This document shows positions 27,036-34,942 of a DNA stretch of 64,000 bases, one piece after another (positions within the stretch are counted from its first letter, which is position 1; each line of letters begins with the position of its first letter). The stretch comes from Streptomyces luteolus. Its GTDB lineage: Bacteria; Actinomycetota; Actinomycetes; Streptomycetales; Streptomycetaceae. The notes under the pieces are model-generated. The model worked only from the letters and a program-made list of their open reading frames with translations. It was not told the origin of the DNA and ran no database searches. The DNA is taken from assembly GCF_029968015.1 (NCBI RefSeq), contig NZ_JASCIS010000011.1, forward strand, positions 124,001-188,000, in the 5' to 3' direction. The position numbers and the translations under genes were made by a program.

Positions 27036-27122
27036 GGTAGCCCTGCGCGCGACCGCCCGCCCCTGAAGCCAGTCCGGCACCGGCAGCAGGGGCCGGATGA
27101 CCTGCCACTCTGCCTCAGTCAT
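27036..27122 (-). pseudogene. IS5-type transposase, truncated N-terminus
   Basis: The minus strand from the ATG at 27122 reads MTEAEWQVIRPLLPVPDWLQ, the standard start of an IS5-family (DUF4096-type) transposase. The frame then shifts: GRAVARR should be GRGGRAQGY-like, and one G appears to be missing. The homology ends at 27036 against the YyaL fragment. Only about 28 codons remain, so it is a dead remnant. No matching inverted repeats were identified. Confidence 0.75.
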
Positions 27123-27244
27123 GGCGGAGCCGTAGCGGGGAACGCGGTCGGGTCCGTCAATAGGGCCTCCGTCCGCCCGGTGAACTACGCACCGTCGAGC
27201 CGGAGTCCGGGGTGCGCACCCCCGCGCGGTTCATCAAGGCCGGG
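27123..27244. other. Cluster left-edge non-coding segment
   Basis: This short segment lies between the transposase remnant and the VOC gene stop. It contains the perfect palindrome GGGGTGCGCACCCC (27209-27222), which could help end the long minus-strand biosynthetic transcript. No gene is apparent. Confidence 0.45.
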
Positions 27245-27733
27245 TCAAGTTGGCCCCTGCACCTGGGACGCCGCCACCCGCCTGGCGATCTCCTCCAGCG
27301 GCACGTCCTCGACGTGGGTGGCCACCATCCACCGGTGGCCGAAGGGGTCTTCGAACATGCCGACTCGGTCGCCGTAGATCTCGTCGACCACGGGACGCAG
27401 CGGCCTGGCACGAGCCGCGAGCGCGCGGTCGAAGACCTCATCGACGTCGTCCACGTGGACGCTGATCGCCACCGGCGTGCCGCCCACCGACCTCGGGCCG
27501 GGGGCGTCATACTCCGGAAACTCCTCTGCGAGCATGATCAGGGAGTCGCCGATCCGAAGCTCGGCATGGCCGATCCGGCCGTCCGGTTCCCGGATCCGCA
27601 TGCGCTCGGTGGCTCCGAACACAGCGCGGTAGAACTCGATCGCCGTCTCGGCCCCTGCGACGAACAGGTGGGGGGAGACCCGGGGGTAGCCCTCGGGTAC
27701 GGGGCCCGTCTTCACCTTGCTGTCGTCTGTCAT
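27245..27733 (-). CDS. VOC (glyoxalase/PhnB-like) family protein
   Basis: This is a 162-residue protein of the vicinal-oxygen-chelate superfamily with paired beta-alpha-beta-beta-beta modules (VSPHLFVAGAETAIEFYRAVFG, HVDDVDEVFDRALA, GDRVGMFEDPFGHRWMVATH). Members bind metals or small molecules, and some give resistance by binding antibiotics. The start at 27733 is chosen because its ATG overlaps the radical SAM stop (ATGA) and AAAGGATGCGGGG precedes it. Coupling to the radical SAM gene places it in the cluster transcript. A self-protection or metal-related role is possible, but it could equally be a generic PhnB-like protein. Confidence 0.85.
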   Translation of the reverse strand: MTDDSKVKTGPVPEGYPRVSPHLFVAGAETAIEFYRAVFGATERMRIREPDGRIGHAELRIGDSLIMLAEEFPEYDAPGPRSVGGTPVAISVHVDDVDEVFDRALAARARPLRPVVDEIYGDRVGMFEDPFGHRWMVATHVEDVPLEEIARRVAASQVQGPT

Positions 27734-29826
27734 CCCCGCATCCTTTCGGTGGATTTCCGACCTGCGGCGGTGAGCAGGTGCGGTACTGGCACGGTTTCCA
27801 CCGCCGGTCGCGTGGCGGTGCACTGGAATTCGGCGTCGCGCAGCGTGGACACCATGCCCCGCCAGCACAGCACCACATACCGGCTGAACGAGAAGTTCGG
27901 CCGGTGGTCGTGGAGCAGCTTCGCGGGGGTGGTGACCCGGCCGGTCAGCTCGGCGCCCAGAGGGCAGTGGAGGTCCGGGGGGATGTCCCCCGCCTCGCGC
28001 AGGACGGCGAGGATGTCGGCCGGGACGCGGAAGTCCGAGTGCTCGGCCCGGCCGGTGATCATGGAGCGGAATACGGAGCCGGCCGCGAGGTCCAGGTCGA
28101 TGACGGGCTGCAGATCCGTACGGCTGGGCAGGGAGTCCCCGGGGATGCGACTGAGCAGATGGTCGACGGCCGCGTCCAGGAAGTGGGCAAGGCGGGCAGG
28201 GTTCTCGACCAGGCGGTGCAGGATCGCCTCGTAGTGGATCTCCTGGCGGCCGTACAGGTCGCCGTTGCCGACCTCCAGACCCAGTTCGTTCTGCAGGAGT
28301 GCCTGGTCCAAGGTGTCCGGGTCCGTCCAGGCGGCCCGGTAGTTCTGCGCGATCGCGTGGGTCACGCCGTCCGTGACGTGGTCGAAGAGGAAGTCCCTGA
28401 GGTGGTCGCAGAGTTCGACCATGCGTACGCCGGTGTCCCCGGCCAGGGTCCGCAGGGTGCAGCGCAGCAGGGATTTCTGGAAGATGTGCAGACAGAGCCG
28501 GAACTCAAGGCCGCGCAGCCAGTCCGCCTCGGTCATGGTGGCGTGCGCCACCACGACGTCGCCCCTCAGTTCGGGATCGCTGACGTCGAACGGGAGGTCG
28601 CGGACGACGAGTTGCTGCTCATGGCGGAAGCGCTCCCGGGTGTAGTCGGTGTTGTTCAGCAGGAGAAGCGGGAAAATGACCGGCGACCCGCCTGCGGCCA
28701 GCGTCTCCTCGACCCCGGCCAGGAAGCTCTCGTACGTCTCCCCGGGCATTCCCCAGATGAGATCGGTGTAGGTCGGGATACCGAGGTCCCGGAACTCCGA
28801 CTGCAGTCGGCGAAAGTTGTCGAGGCGGATATTGGAGCGCTGGGCCAGATCGAGCACAGTCGGGCTGAAGGACTGCGTGGAGAGAGTGACGGGCGCGAGG
28901 AGTCCGCCGTCGCGGAGCAGAGCGGCCATCTCCAGAATCCGTTTGTTGCTGTTCTTCGCCCAGGTGACGAAGAAGTCCACCTTTTTGCCGTGCCGGTCGC
29001 AGAGGTCGACCAGCATGCGCGCGATCTCGACATCCCTGGGGAGGATTCCGAAATTCGCGTCGGCAAGGGCCAGCATCATATTCGGCCCGGCGAGTCGGAC
29101 GGCTCTTTCCAGATCGGCCGCGACCCGTTCCATGGGGAACTGGCGGACCTTCGAATTGGTCGCCCCGCCCCAGTAGCAGAACGCACAGCTGTACGGGCAT
29201 CCGCGATTCGTCTCGTACACCAGCAAGGTCGTCCCGGACAGCTCGGTATCCGCGTAGACGGACAGCGGTGAGGGTACGGTCGCCAGATCCACGATCCGGG
29301 CCGCCGGCCTGGTGGAGAACGGCCGACGGTCCGCCCCGGTGCCCGACCAGTAGGTGATCCCGTCGATCGACGCCAAGCCCTCGTCGTCGTGCAGGAACGA
29401 CCTCAGCAGCTCGACGAACCGCAGCTCGCCCTCGCCGTGCACCAGCACGTCGACCCAGGGTGCTTCGGCGAACAGCGCGTCCTGCTGGTGGCTGACGTCG
29501 TTGCCCCCGACGACGATGCGGCAAGCGGGCCAGCGCCGCCGGATGCGCCGGGCGAGCTCCAGCGACTGCGCGCGGTTCCAGAAGTAGACGGTGAAGGCCA
29601 CCACGAGCGGATCGTGCAGCGCCGCGAGGACCTGCTCGCAGGCCCGCTCGAACCACGGGCCTCGGGAGAGGACCGCGTGCCGCCTGAAGGTGCAGCCCGC
29701 CGACACCTCCGGATCCGCCGCGGCCGCGGCCTGCAGGTAGCCCAGGGTCGGACTGTAGGTCGCTCCGGCGATCGAGGTCAGGTCCACCAGGTGCACTTCG
29801 CGGCGGGCCCGGGGGTGTCCGGTCAT
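27730..29826 (-). CDS. Cobalamin-type radical SAM enzyme, probable C-methyltransferase
   Basis: This is a 698-residue class B-like radical SAM protein. An N-terminal B12-binding-type domain (about 1-150; VVGGNDVSHQQDALF, VLVHGEGELRFVELL) precedes the radical SAM domain with the cluster motif CPYSCAFC (C210, C214, C217). A long C-terminal region follows. In watasemycin biosynthesis a class B radical SAM methylase adds a methyl group to a thiazoline carbon. By that precedent this enzyme probably C-methylates a thiazoline ring or its precursor here. A weak AAAGGGA precedes the ATG at 29826. It lies 44 bp downstream of the halogenase gene and overlaps the VOC gene. Confidence 0.87.
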   Translation of the reverse strand: MTGHPRARREVHLVDLTSIAGATYSPTLGYLQAAAAADPEVSAGCTFRRHAVLSRGPWFERACEQVLAALHDPLVVAFTVYFWNRAQSLELARRIRRRWPACRIVVGGNDVSHQQDALFAEAPWVDVLVHGEGELRFVELLRSFLHDDEGLASIDGITYWSGTGADRRPFSTRPAARIVDLATVPSPLSVYADTELSGTTLLVYETNRGCPYSCAFCYWGGATNSKVRQFPMERVAADLERAVRLAGPNMMLALADANFGILPRDVEIARMLVDLCDRHGKKVDFFVTWAKNSNKRILEMAALLRDGGLLAPVTLSTQSFSPTVLDLAQRSNIRLDNFRRLQSEFRDLGIPTYTDLIWGMPGETYESFLAGVEETLAAGGSPVIFPLLLLNNTDYTRERFRHEQQLVVRDLPFDVSDPELRGDVVVAHATMTEADWLRGLEFRLCLHIFQKSLLRCTLRTLAGDTGVRMVELCDHLRDFLFDHVTDGVTHAIAQNYRAAWTDPDTLDQALLQNELGLEVGNGDLYGRQEIHYEAILHRLVENPARLAHFLDAAVDHLLSRIPGDSLPSRTDLQPVIDLDLAAGSVFRSMITGRAEHSDFRVPADILAVLREAGDIPPDLHCPLGAELTGRVTTPAKLLHDHRPNFSFSRYVVLCWRGMVSTLRDAEFQCTATRPAVETVPVPHLLTAAGRKSTERMRG

Positions 29827-29870
29827 TGTGTTCGCTGTCCCTTTCTGCGTGATCCGGCTACGGAACGCGC

Positions 29871-31391
29871 TCAGTGCGTCTGCTCGACGAAGGCCTCGCC
29901 CGATTCGGCGGCTCCGGCGAGGCGGTCGTCGACGCGAGGTTGGGGCATACCGACGCCCGGGCGGGCGCTCTCGGCGGGCTGTTCCTCGCGCCGCAGCCCG
30001 AGCCGCGGCGAGGTGACAAGGCGCAGGTTGGACCGCGTGTCGTAGAGGTTCTTCGGTGCGATGTCCACCATGTCCATGGCGTCGTCCGGCCCGGCGGCGC
30101 CGGTGTCGACCAGCTCTGCCGCGGCTTCGGCGGGAGCGGTCGCGCCACGGTCGACCGCCCGGCCGTGTCGTGCGTCGAAGAGGTCGGAGAGGCCGCCGAC
30201 GATCTCGACGAAGGGGACGTTGGACTGCCCCTCCGCCTCCGGCGTGCCGACCAGCCGCTGTGCGAGCCAGAAGTAGCTGGACTTCCCCTGGTACTGGTCG
30301 TACATCCGGGCGACCACGGCGAGCAGCCGGGTGTACGCGTTGCGGTAGAGCGACTCGTAGAACGCCGTCGCCTCCGTCTCCTCGACGTCGCCGTCGACCA
30401 CCGCGACGATGGACGCGGCGGCGAGCAGCGCGCTGTACGAGGCGAGGTGTACGCCGGTGGAGAGCAGCGGGTCGAGGAAGCAGGCCGCGTCACCGGCGAT
30501 GAAGTAGCCGGGGCCGCAGAACGCCTCGGACACGTAGGAGTAGTCCTGCTCGACCCGGGCCCCGGCGATCTGGCGGTCGCCGGAGACCAGGGAGCGGACG
30601 GTCTCCGACTCGTTGACGAGCTCGCTCAGCAGGTCGTCCAGGGAGCCGCCGGCCTTCCGCCGCTCCCGGAAGGCGGTCTCGTGCATGACGAATCCGACGC
30701 TGCGGCGGCCGTCGCGCAGCGGGATCACCCAGTACCAGCCGTCCGGGGCCGAGATGATGTTGCTGCCGCCGGGCGGGGTCTGCGGCAGCAGGGTGTCGCC
30801 GTCCCAGTAGCCCCAGATCGCGACGTTGCGGAACGCCTCGTGGCGGGTGCGGTTCTTGAAGGTCTGGGCGGTGAGCAGACCGGCCCGCCCCGAGGCGTCC
30901 ACGAGATGGTCGAAGCGGGACGTGCGGATCTGCCCCGGCGCGTCCAGGGCCGCCCACTCCGCCGCGACCGGCCGGTCTCCCTCGAAGACGACCCGCTTGA
31001 CCGCGGCCCCCTGGACGACCCGCGCGCCACGGTCGGCCGCGTTGTTCAGCAGGAGGTGGTCGAAGTCGTCCCGGTCGACCGACCAGGACCGCACCTCGGG
31101 GCCGAACATTTCAGTCCAGTCGGCGACCCAGTCCTGTTCGGAGCCCCAGCGGAAGAGGGCGCCGTGCTTGCTCAAGAAGCCGCTCGATTCGACCTTTTCC
31201 GCCGCACCGGCGAGTTCGAGCACGGTCCGGCAGGAGGACGCCACGGCCTCTCCGATGTGATACCGCGGGAATACCTCCTTTTCGAGCAGCAGGACGTCGA
31301 CACCCGCGCCCGCGAGCAATGCCGCAGCCAGAGACCCAGCGGGGCCACCGCCGACCACCAGGACAGTCGCATCATCGGTACATTCGGCCAT
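29871..31391 (-). CDS. Flavin-dependent halogenase, phenol type
   Basis: This is a 506-residue FADH2-dependent halogenase resembling the CndH/CmlS group. FAD binding is by VVGGGPAGSLAAALL (14-20 core), the conserved Lys is K75 in GFLSKHGALFRWG, and the halogenase signature WYWVIP is at 219-224. The segment GDAACFLDPLLSTGVHLA is typical of this branch. It should chlorinate or brominate an aromatic or otherwise activated carbon, most simply the salicyl ring, free or carrier-bound. The start at 31391 is preferred to 31409 or 31466 because GGAG lies 6 bases before it. A flavin reductase gene is not in the cluster, so reduced FAD must come from elsewhere. Confidence 0.9.
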   Translation of the reverse strand: MAECTDDATVLVVGGGPAGSLAAALLAGAGVDVLLLEKEVFPRYHIGEAVASSCRTVLELAGAAEKVESSGFLSKHGALFRWGSEQDWVADWTEMFGPEVRSWSVDRDDFDHLLLNNAADRGARVVQGAAVKRVVFEGDRPVAAEWAALDAPGQIRTSRFDHLVDASGRAGLLTAQTFKNRTRHEAFRNVAIWGYWDGDTLLPQTPPGGSNIISAPDGWYWVIPLRDGRRSVGFVMHETAFRERRKAGGSLDDLLSELVNESETVRSLVSGDRQIAGARVEQDYSYVSEAFCGPGYFIAGDAACFLDPLLSTGVHLASYSALLAAASIVAVVDGDVEETEATAFYESLYRNAYTRLLAVVARMYDQYQGKSSYFWLAQRLVGTPEAEGQSNVPFVEIVGGLSDLFDARHGRAVDRGATAPAEAAAELVDTGAAGPDDAMDMVDIAPKNLYDTRSNLRLVTSPRLGLRREEQPAESARPGVGMPQPRVDDRLAGAAESGEAFVEQTH

Positions 31392-31690
31392 GTAATTCTC
31401 CAAAGACATTGGCGTACGTCCTGAGAAGCGTAGAGCTTCCTGGCGTAATCGAGGGCAGTCGGCCATTCCAATGGAGGACTAGTCTTTCCTGCCTATTTGC
31501 CGTTAATGGATTTAGCTACGACGCCATGCGGGTGCATTTTGCCGTGTAACAAACTTTCGACTCGTCAGGCCTCGGCCGGATTGCTAACCTGCCACTTGTT
31601 CGGACGTCGGACAGGAATTCCCTTCACTCCGCCGGAATTTTCGCGCGGACAGTCCTGCCGATAATTTCCACGCCCTAGAAAGGCACTCGC
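31392..31690. promoter_or_regulatory. Divergent promoter region, halogenase / small secreted protein
   Basis: This 299-bp stretch is richer in A/T than the surrounding genes, for example CTATTTGCCGTTAATGGATT near 31493 and GTAACAAACTTTCG near 31546. It must hold the promoters for the minus-strand halogenase-rSAM-VOC unit and the plus-strand gene at 31691. A GATAATTT near 31660 is a possible -10 for the latter. No convincing operator was recognised. Confidence 0.5.
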
Positions 31691-32155
31691 ATGACCTCGA
31701 TTCGACGCGTGGCCCTGGCCGCCGCGTGCGTCACCTCGCTCGCCGGCGCACTGGCCCTCACCACCCCGGCCGCGGCGGCGCAGCCGGCCGGGCACACGGC
31801 TGTCAGCGCCTGCGGCCAGCAGCCCGAGGACTACGACGGCACCTTCACCGGAAACTTCAACGGCTCGCAGAACGACCGTCTGACGACGACCTTCACGGCG
31901 CCCGGCAACGTGGAGCAGGACTGGAACGTCAACGGCTGGAGCGGAAACGGCACCGGCACGTACCTGATCGGCCCGACCGGTCCGACCTGGACCGCCTCCG
32001 CCGAGGTGGACGGCCCCATCGACGGCGTGAGCTCCGAGCACTACCGGGCCACCAACGTGGAGTGCGCCCGCGGCACCACCGAGGTGACCAAGATCTCCGG
32101 GACCGTCAGCACTCAGGAGAAGGAGATCCCGTTCACCCTGACGCGGCAGCAGTAG
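31691..32155 (+). CDS. Small secreted protein of unknown function
   Basis: This is a 154-residue protein with a clear signal peptide (TSIRRVALAAACVTSLAGAL..., cleavage after about AAAA at 33-36). The mature part is small and Gly/Thr/Asn-rich (YDGTFTGNFNGSQNDR, GNGTGTYLIGPTGPTW) with two cysteines, which fits a beta-rich extracellular domain. AAAGG lies before the ATG. It is the only plus-strand gene between the two minus-strand blocks of the cluster. It may be a cluster-associated binding or protective protein, or a passenger. I do not recognise the family. Confidence 0.8.
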   Translation: MTSIRRVALAAACVTSLAGALALTTPAAAAQPAGHTAVSACGQQPEDYDGTFTGNFNGSQNDRLTTTFTAPGNVEQDWNVNGWSGNGTGTYLIGPTGPTWTASAEVDGPIDGVSSEHYRATNVECARGTTEVTKISGTVSTQEKEIPFTLTRQQ

Positions 32156-32186
32156 TAGCGGCGGCGGCGCCTGCCGTCCCGTGACG

Positions 32187-32230
32187 ACGTCGGGCTCAGA
32201 TCTCGCGGCAGCGAGGTCGCGGCCCGACGT
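32187..32230. terminator. Hairpin between convergent genes
   Basis: ACGTCGGGC (32187-32195) pairs with GCCCGACGT (32222-32230), and an inner CTCGC-GGCA-GCGAG stem-loop (32202-32215) lies inside. It separates the secreted-protein gene stop (32155) and the methyltransferase stop (32292), so it is a likely bidirectional terminator for the NRPS operon. Confidence 0.75.
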
Positions 32231-32291
32231 TTCGCGTTGCCCTGCCGGAAAGAGCCGGTCACGGGAGTACGAGATCAGGCCGCCACCAGAA

Positions 32292-33005
32292 CTACCCGAT
32301 CAGGACGCCGAGTTCGGGGGTGACCTGCTTGGCCGTCAGCCCGGTCTCGGCCGCCAGGTCGTCGAGCCCGAAGGTGTACCAGTCGTGGGTCACGTCGACC
32401 TCCCGCACCGTCTCGCCGCCGCGCAGTACCCGCCAGGTGGCCGACCAGCGCATCTGCTCAACTCCGCACGGCTTGCCGGACATCCATGCCTCGTACTCCT
32501 GGTCGCCGAGGCGCTGACGGGCGATCCGCACCGGGGCGACCGTCTGCGGTTCGCTCACCGCCATCAGCTCGACGACGATCGGGGCTCCTGTGGGGAGCCG
32601 CTCGGTGATCCGGCGCCACAGGTCGGCCCGCTCCGCCCGGTCGAGGTAGCCGAGCACACCGCAGATGACTGCCGCCGAGAGGCGCTCCGGCAGCTCCACG
32701 TCCTGCGCACGGGCGGCGACCACGGTCACCCTCTCCCGCAGGTCCTCGTCGCGGACCGCCCTGCTGGTCAGCGCGGCCCGCATCCCGGGCGACGGCTCAA
32801 CGGCGAGGATGCGTGCCTCGGGCAGGGTCCGGGCGATCAGCTCGGTCGCGCGGCCGGTACCGGCGCCGAGATCAAGCACCGGGCCGTGGCCGGTGTCGAC
32901 GTCTGCGAGGACTGAGGCGAGCGCCGGGTCACTGTGGGCCCAGTGCTGGCCGCCGAGCAGGTCGTAGAACTCCGCGGTGGGGGAGTAATAGTCGATCATC
33001 ATCAA
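32292..33005 (-). CDS. Class I SAM-dependent methyltransferase
   Basis: This is a 237-residue small-molecule methyltransferase with the SAM motif PVLDLGAGTGRATELIARTL, acidic ILAVEPSPGM and post-motif ICGVLGYLDRAERADL. It would methylate an oxygen, nitrogen or sulfur of the NRPS product, with the acceptor unknown. It is separate from the methyltransferase domain inside the second NRPS, so up to three methylation steps (this enzyme, the NRPS domain, the radical SAM enzyme) may occur. AAGGAAG precedes three consecutive ATG codons. It is the last gene of the NRPS operon. Confidence 0.88.
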   Translation of the reverse strand: MMMIDYYSPTAEFYDLLGGQHWAHSDPALASVLADVDTGHGPVLDLGAGTGRATELIARTLPEARILAVEPSPGMRAALTSRAVRDEDLRERVTVVAARAQDVELPERLSAAVICGVLGYLDRAERADLWRRITERLPTGAPIVVELMAVSEPQTVAPVRIARQRLGDQEYEAWMSGKPCGVEQMRWSATWRVLRGGETVREVDVTHDWYTFGLDDLAAETGLTAKQVTPELGVLIG

Positions 33006-33068
33006 CTTCCTTGGTGGGTACGGGGGACACGCGCTGCCACGCCCGGGCGGGAAAGCGGGGTCGACAGG

Positions 33069-33830
33069 TCAGTCGGCGTCCGTGAGGATGTGCGGGGCCA
33101 CGCAGTCGGCGAGCGCGGCCAGGACCTGGGCCTGGTACGGCACCAGGTAAAAATGGCCACCGGGGAAGACCCGCAGTGTGAACCGGCCCCGGGTCTCGTG
33201 CTCCCAGTCCCGCGCCTGGGCGATGGTCAGCTCCGGGTCGTCCTCGGCGGCGAAGACCGTCACCGGGCAGCTGAGCGTGCGGCCGGGGGCCGGGCGGTAG
33301 GTCTCGACGACCCGGTAGTCCGCCAGGATCACCGGTGCCATCAACTCCCACAGCTCGGCGTCGTCGAAGAGCAGCCGTGAGGTGCCGCCGAGCCGCGCGA
33401 GTTCGGCGCGCAGGGCCGCGTCGCCGCCCAGGTGCACCGTGCCTCCGGCCACATGCGCGGGCGGCTCGCGCGCGGAGACGACCAGTTGGACGACCGCGGG
33501 CCCGCCGAGGCCCGCGAGTCGCAGCGCCACCTCGTGGGCGACCGCGCCGCCCATGCTGTGGCCGAAGAGCACCACCGGCCGGTCGTCGGCCGACGCTGCG
33601 AGCTCCCCGCTCACCGCCTCCGCCATATCGGTCAGCTCGGTGGCCGGCGGCTCGCCGAAGCGGTCCTCGCGGCCCGGGTACTGCACGGCCATGGCCTCCA
33701 CGCCGGGCGGCAGCAGCTGCGGCCAGCCGCGGAAGGCGCCGGCACCGGCTCCGGCGTGCGGGAAGCACACAAGGCGGGTCGCGGCGGCGGGCCGCGGCCG
33801 GTGGCAGCGCAGCCAGGACGTTCCGGTCAT
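33069..33830 (-). CDS. Type II thioesterase
   Basis: This is a 253-residue alpha/beta hydrolase of the NRPS/PKS type II thioesterase family. The nucleophile is S92 in LFGHSMGGAVAHEVALRL, the typical N-terminal segment is LVCFPHAGAGAGAFRGWP, and the catalytic His lies in FPGGHFYLV. It removes wrong or stalled acyl groups from carrier domains. The start at 33830 overlaps the imide reductase stop (ATGA). This position next to an imide reductase and Cy-containing NRPS parallels PchC and the YbtT/Irp4 proteins. Confidence 0.93.
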   Translation of the reverse strand: MTGTSWLRCHRPRPAAATRLVCFPHAGAGAGAFRGWPQLLPPGVEAMAVQYPGREDRFGEPPATELTDMAEAVSGELAASADDRPVVLFGHSMGGAVAHEVALRLAGLGGPAVVQLVVSAREPPAHVAGGTVHLGGDAALRAELARLGGTSRLLFDDAELWELMAPVILADYRVVETYRPAPGRTLSCPVTVFAAEDDPELTIAQARDWEHETRGRFTLRVFPGGHFYLVPYQAQVLAALADCVAPHILTDAD

Positions 33831-34942
33831 CGCGCTGCCTCCGCGGTCAGGTCGGCCGGCCACAGCGCAGGCGACTCCGTGGCCCGGATCAGCTCGGGCC
33901 GGCCGAGTCTGGTGGTCAGGTCAAGCCACATCTGGCTCACCGTCAGGGCACGCTGGCCGTACGGGGACTGATGGCGGCCGTCGAGCACGGCCTCCCGGAG
34001 CTCGGTGAGCGCCCGGTCGACTCCGGCGGGCCAGGTCTCGGTGAAGGTGTGCCGGAAGGACCTCGGCGGTTCGGCGCCGATGACGGAGGTGGTCGGCTGG
34101 TCCAGTCGTTCGGTGCCGGGGCCCTCCAGTGCGAGGGCCCCGCCACGGTCGCGGTTCACATGGAGGCGGGGGGTCCACAGCACCGGGCCGTGTGTGTCGG
34201 CGAGCGTCAGCGTCCCGGCGTCGGTGCCGAGCGTGACCCGGTGCAGCAGGTGCGCGTGGTTGTCCGGGTCGACGGAGTCCAGCTGGTTCTGCACGCTCAG
34301 GGTCACCGGCACTCCGGCCACCATCCCGTGCAGCAGGCGGAACGGCACCGGTGCACCGGTCGCCGCGTACACCTCGGCGACCGGCGGCGGGTCCGCGAAG
34401 ACCCACGGCCCGAACCCGCCGAGCGTGCGGCCGATGATGTCAAGGAGCGGGAAGAGCACCTGGCTGGAGCAGGCCGCGTCCAGGTAGCGACAGCTGCGCC
34501 GCGCGCGCAGCTCCCGGGCGCACGCCAGGAACCGCCGGACCGGTTCGACGTACGAGTAGAACGAGTTGAGCTGGTAGCGCACGCCGTGGCGGCGAGCCAG
34601 TCGCAGGCATTCGGCAACCTCGCCGGGGTGCGCGGGCTGCTCCTGGAGCACGTGGATCCGCCGCGCAAGGAGTGCCCCGGCCAGGTCGGCGCCGGGGCCG
34701 CCGGCGACCGCCGAGCGGACCACCACGCAGCTCACGTCGATGTCGTCCGGCAGCTGGTCGACCGCCGTGTAGTACGGCACTCCGAACTCGGCGGCGCGGG
34801 CCCGGGAGCGGGCACTGCCGTTGGCGAGCACCCCGGCGAGTTCGAACCGCGGTGCGGCCGCCCGTACGGCCTGGAGGTAGAAGCCGCCGAAGACGGCGCC
34901 GCAGACCACGGTACGGAGCGGGCCCGCCGCCGGAGCGCTCAC
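33827..34942 (-). CDS. Thiazolinyl imide reductase (PchG/Irp3 type)
   Basis: This is a 371-residue NADPH-dependent reductase of the Gfo/Idh-like PchG/Irp3 family, which reduces one carrier-bound thiazoline to a thiazolidine during pyochelin and yersiniabactin assembly. The N-terminal nucleotide fold has TVVCGAVFGGFYLQAV, with VLANGSARSRARAAEFGVPYY following. A region of catalytic residues (HVLQEQPAHPGEV, LNSFYSYVEPVRRF) is conserved in character. Both ends overlap neighbouring genes by ATGA. Its presence implies that at least one of the four predicted rings is a thiazolidine, most likely the N-methylated last one. Confidence 0.93.
   Translation of the reverse strand: MSAPAAGPLRTVVCGAVFGGFYLQAVRAAAPRFELAGVLANGSARSRARAAEFGVPYYTAVDQLPDDIDVSCVVVRSAVAGGPGADLAGALLARRIHVLQEQPAHPGEVAECLRLARRHGVRYQLNSFYSYVEPVRRFLACARELRARRSCRYLDAACSSQVLFPLLDIIGRTLGGFGPWVFADPPPVAEVYAATGAPVPFRLLHGMVAGVPVTLSVQNQLDSVDPDNHAHLLHRVTLGTDAGTLTLADTHGPVLWTPRLHVNRDRGGALALEGPGTERLDQPTTSVIGAEPPRSFRHTFTETWPAGVDRALTELREAVLDGRHQSPYGQRALTVSQMWLDLTTRLGRPELIRATESPALWPADLTAEAAR

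Noticed and set aside
27036..27122. Active insertion sequence
   Set aside because: Only about 28 N-terminal codons with a frameshift remain, and no terminal repeats are visible.
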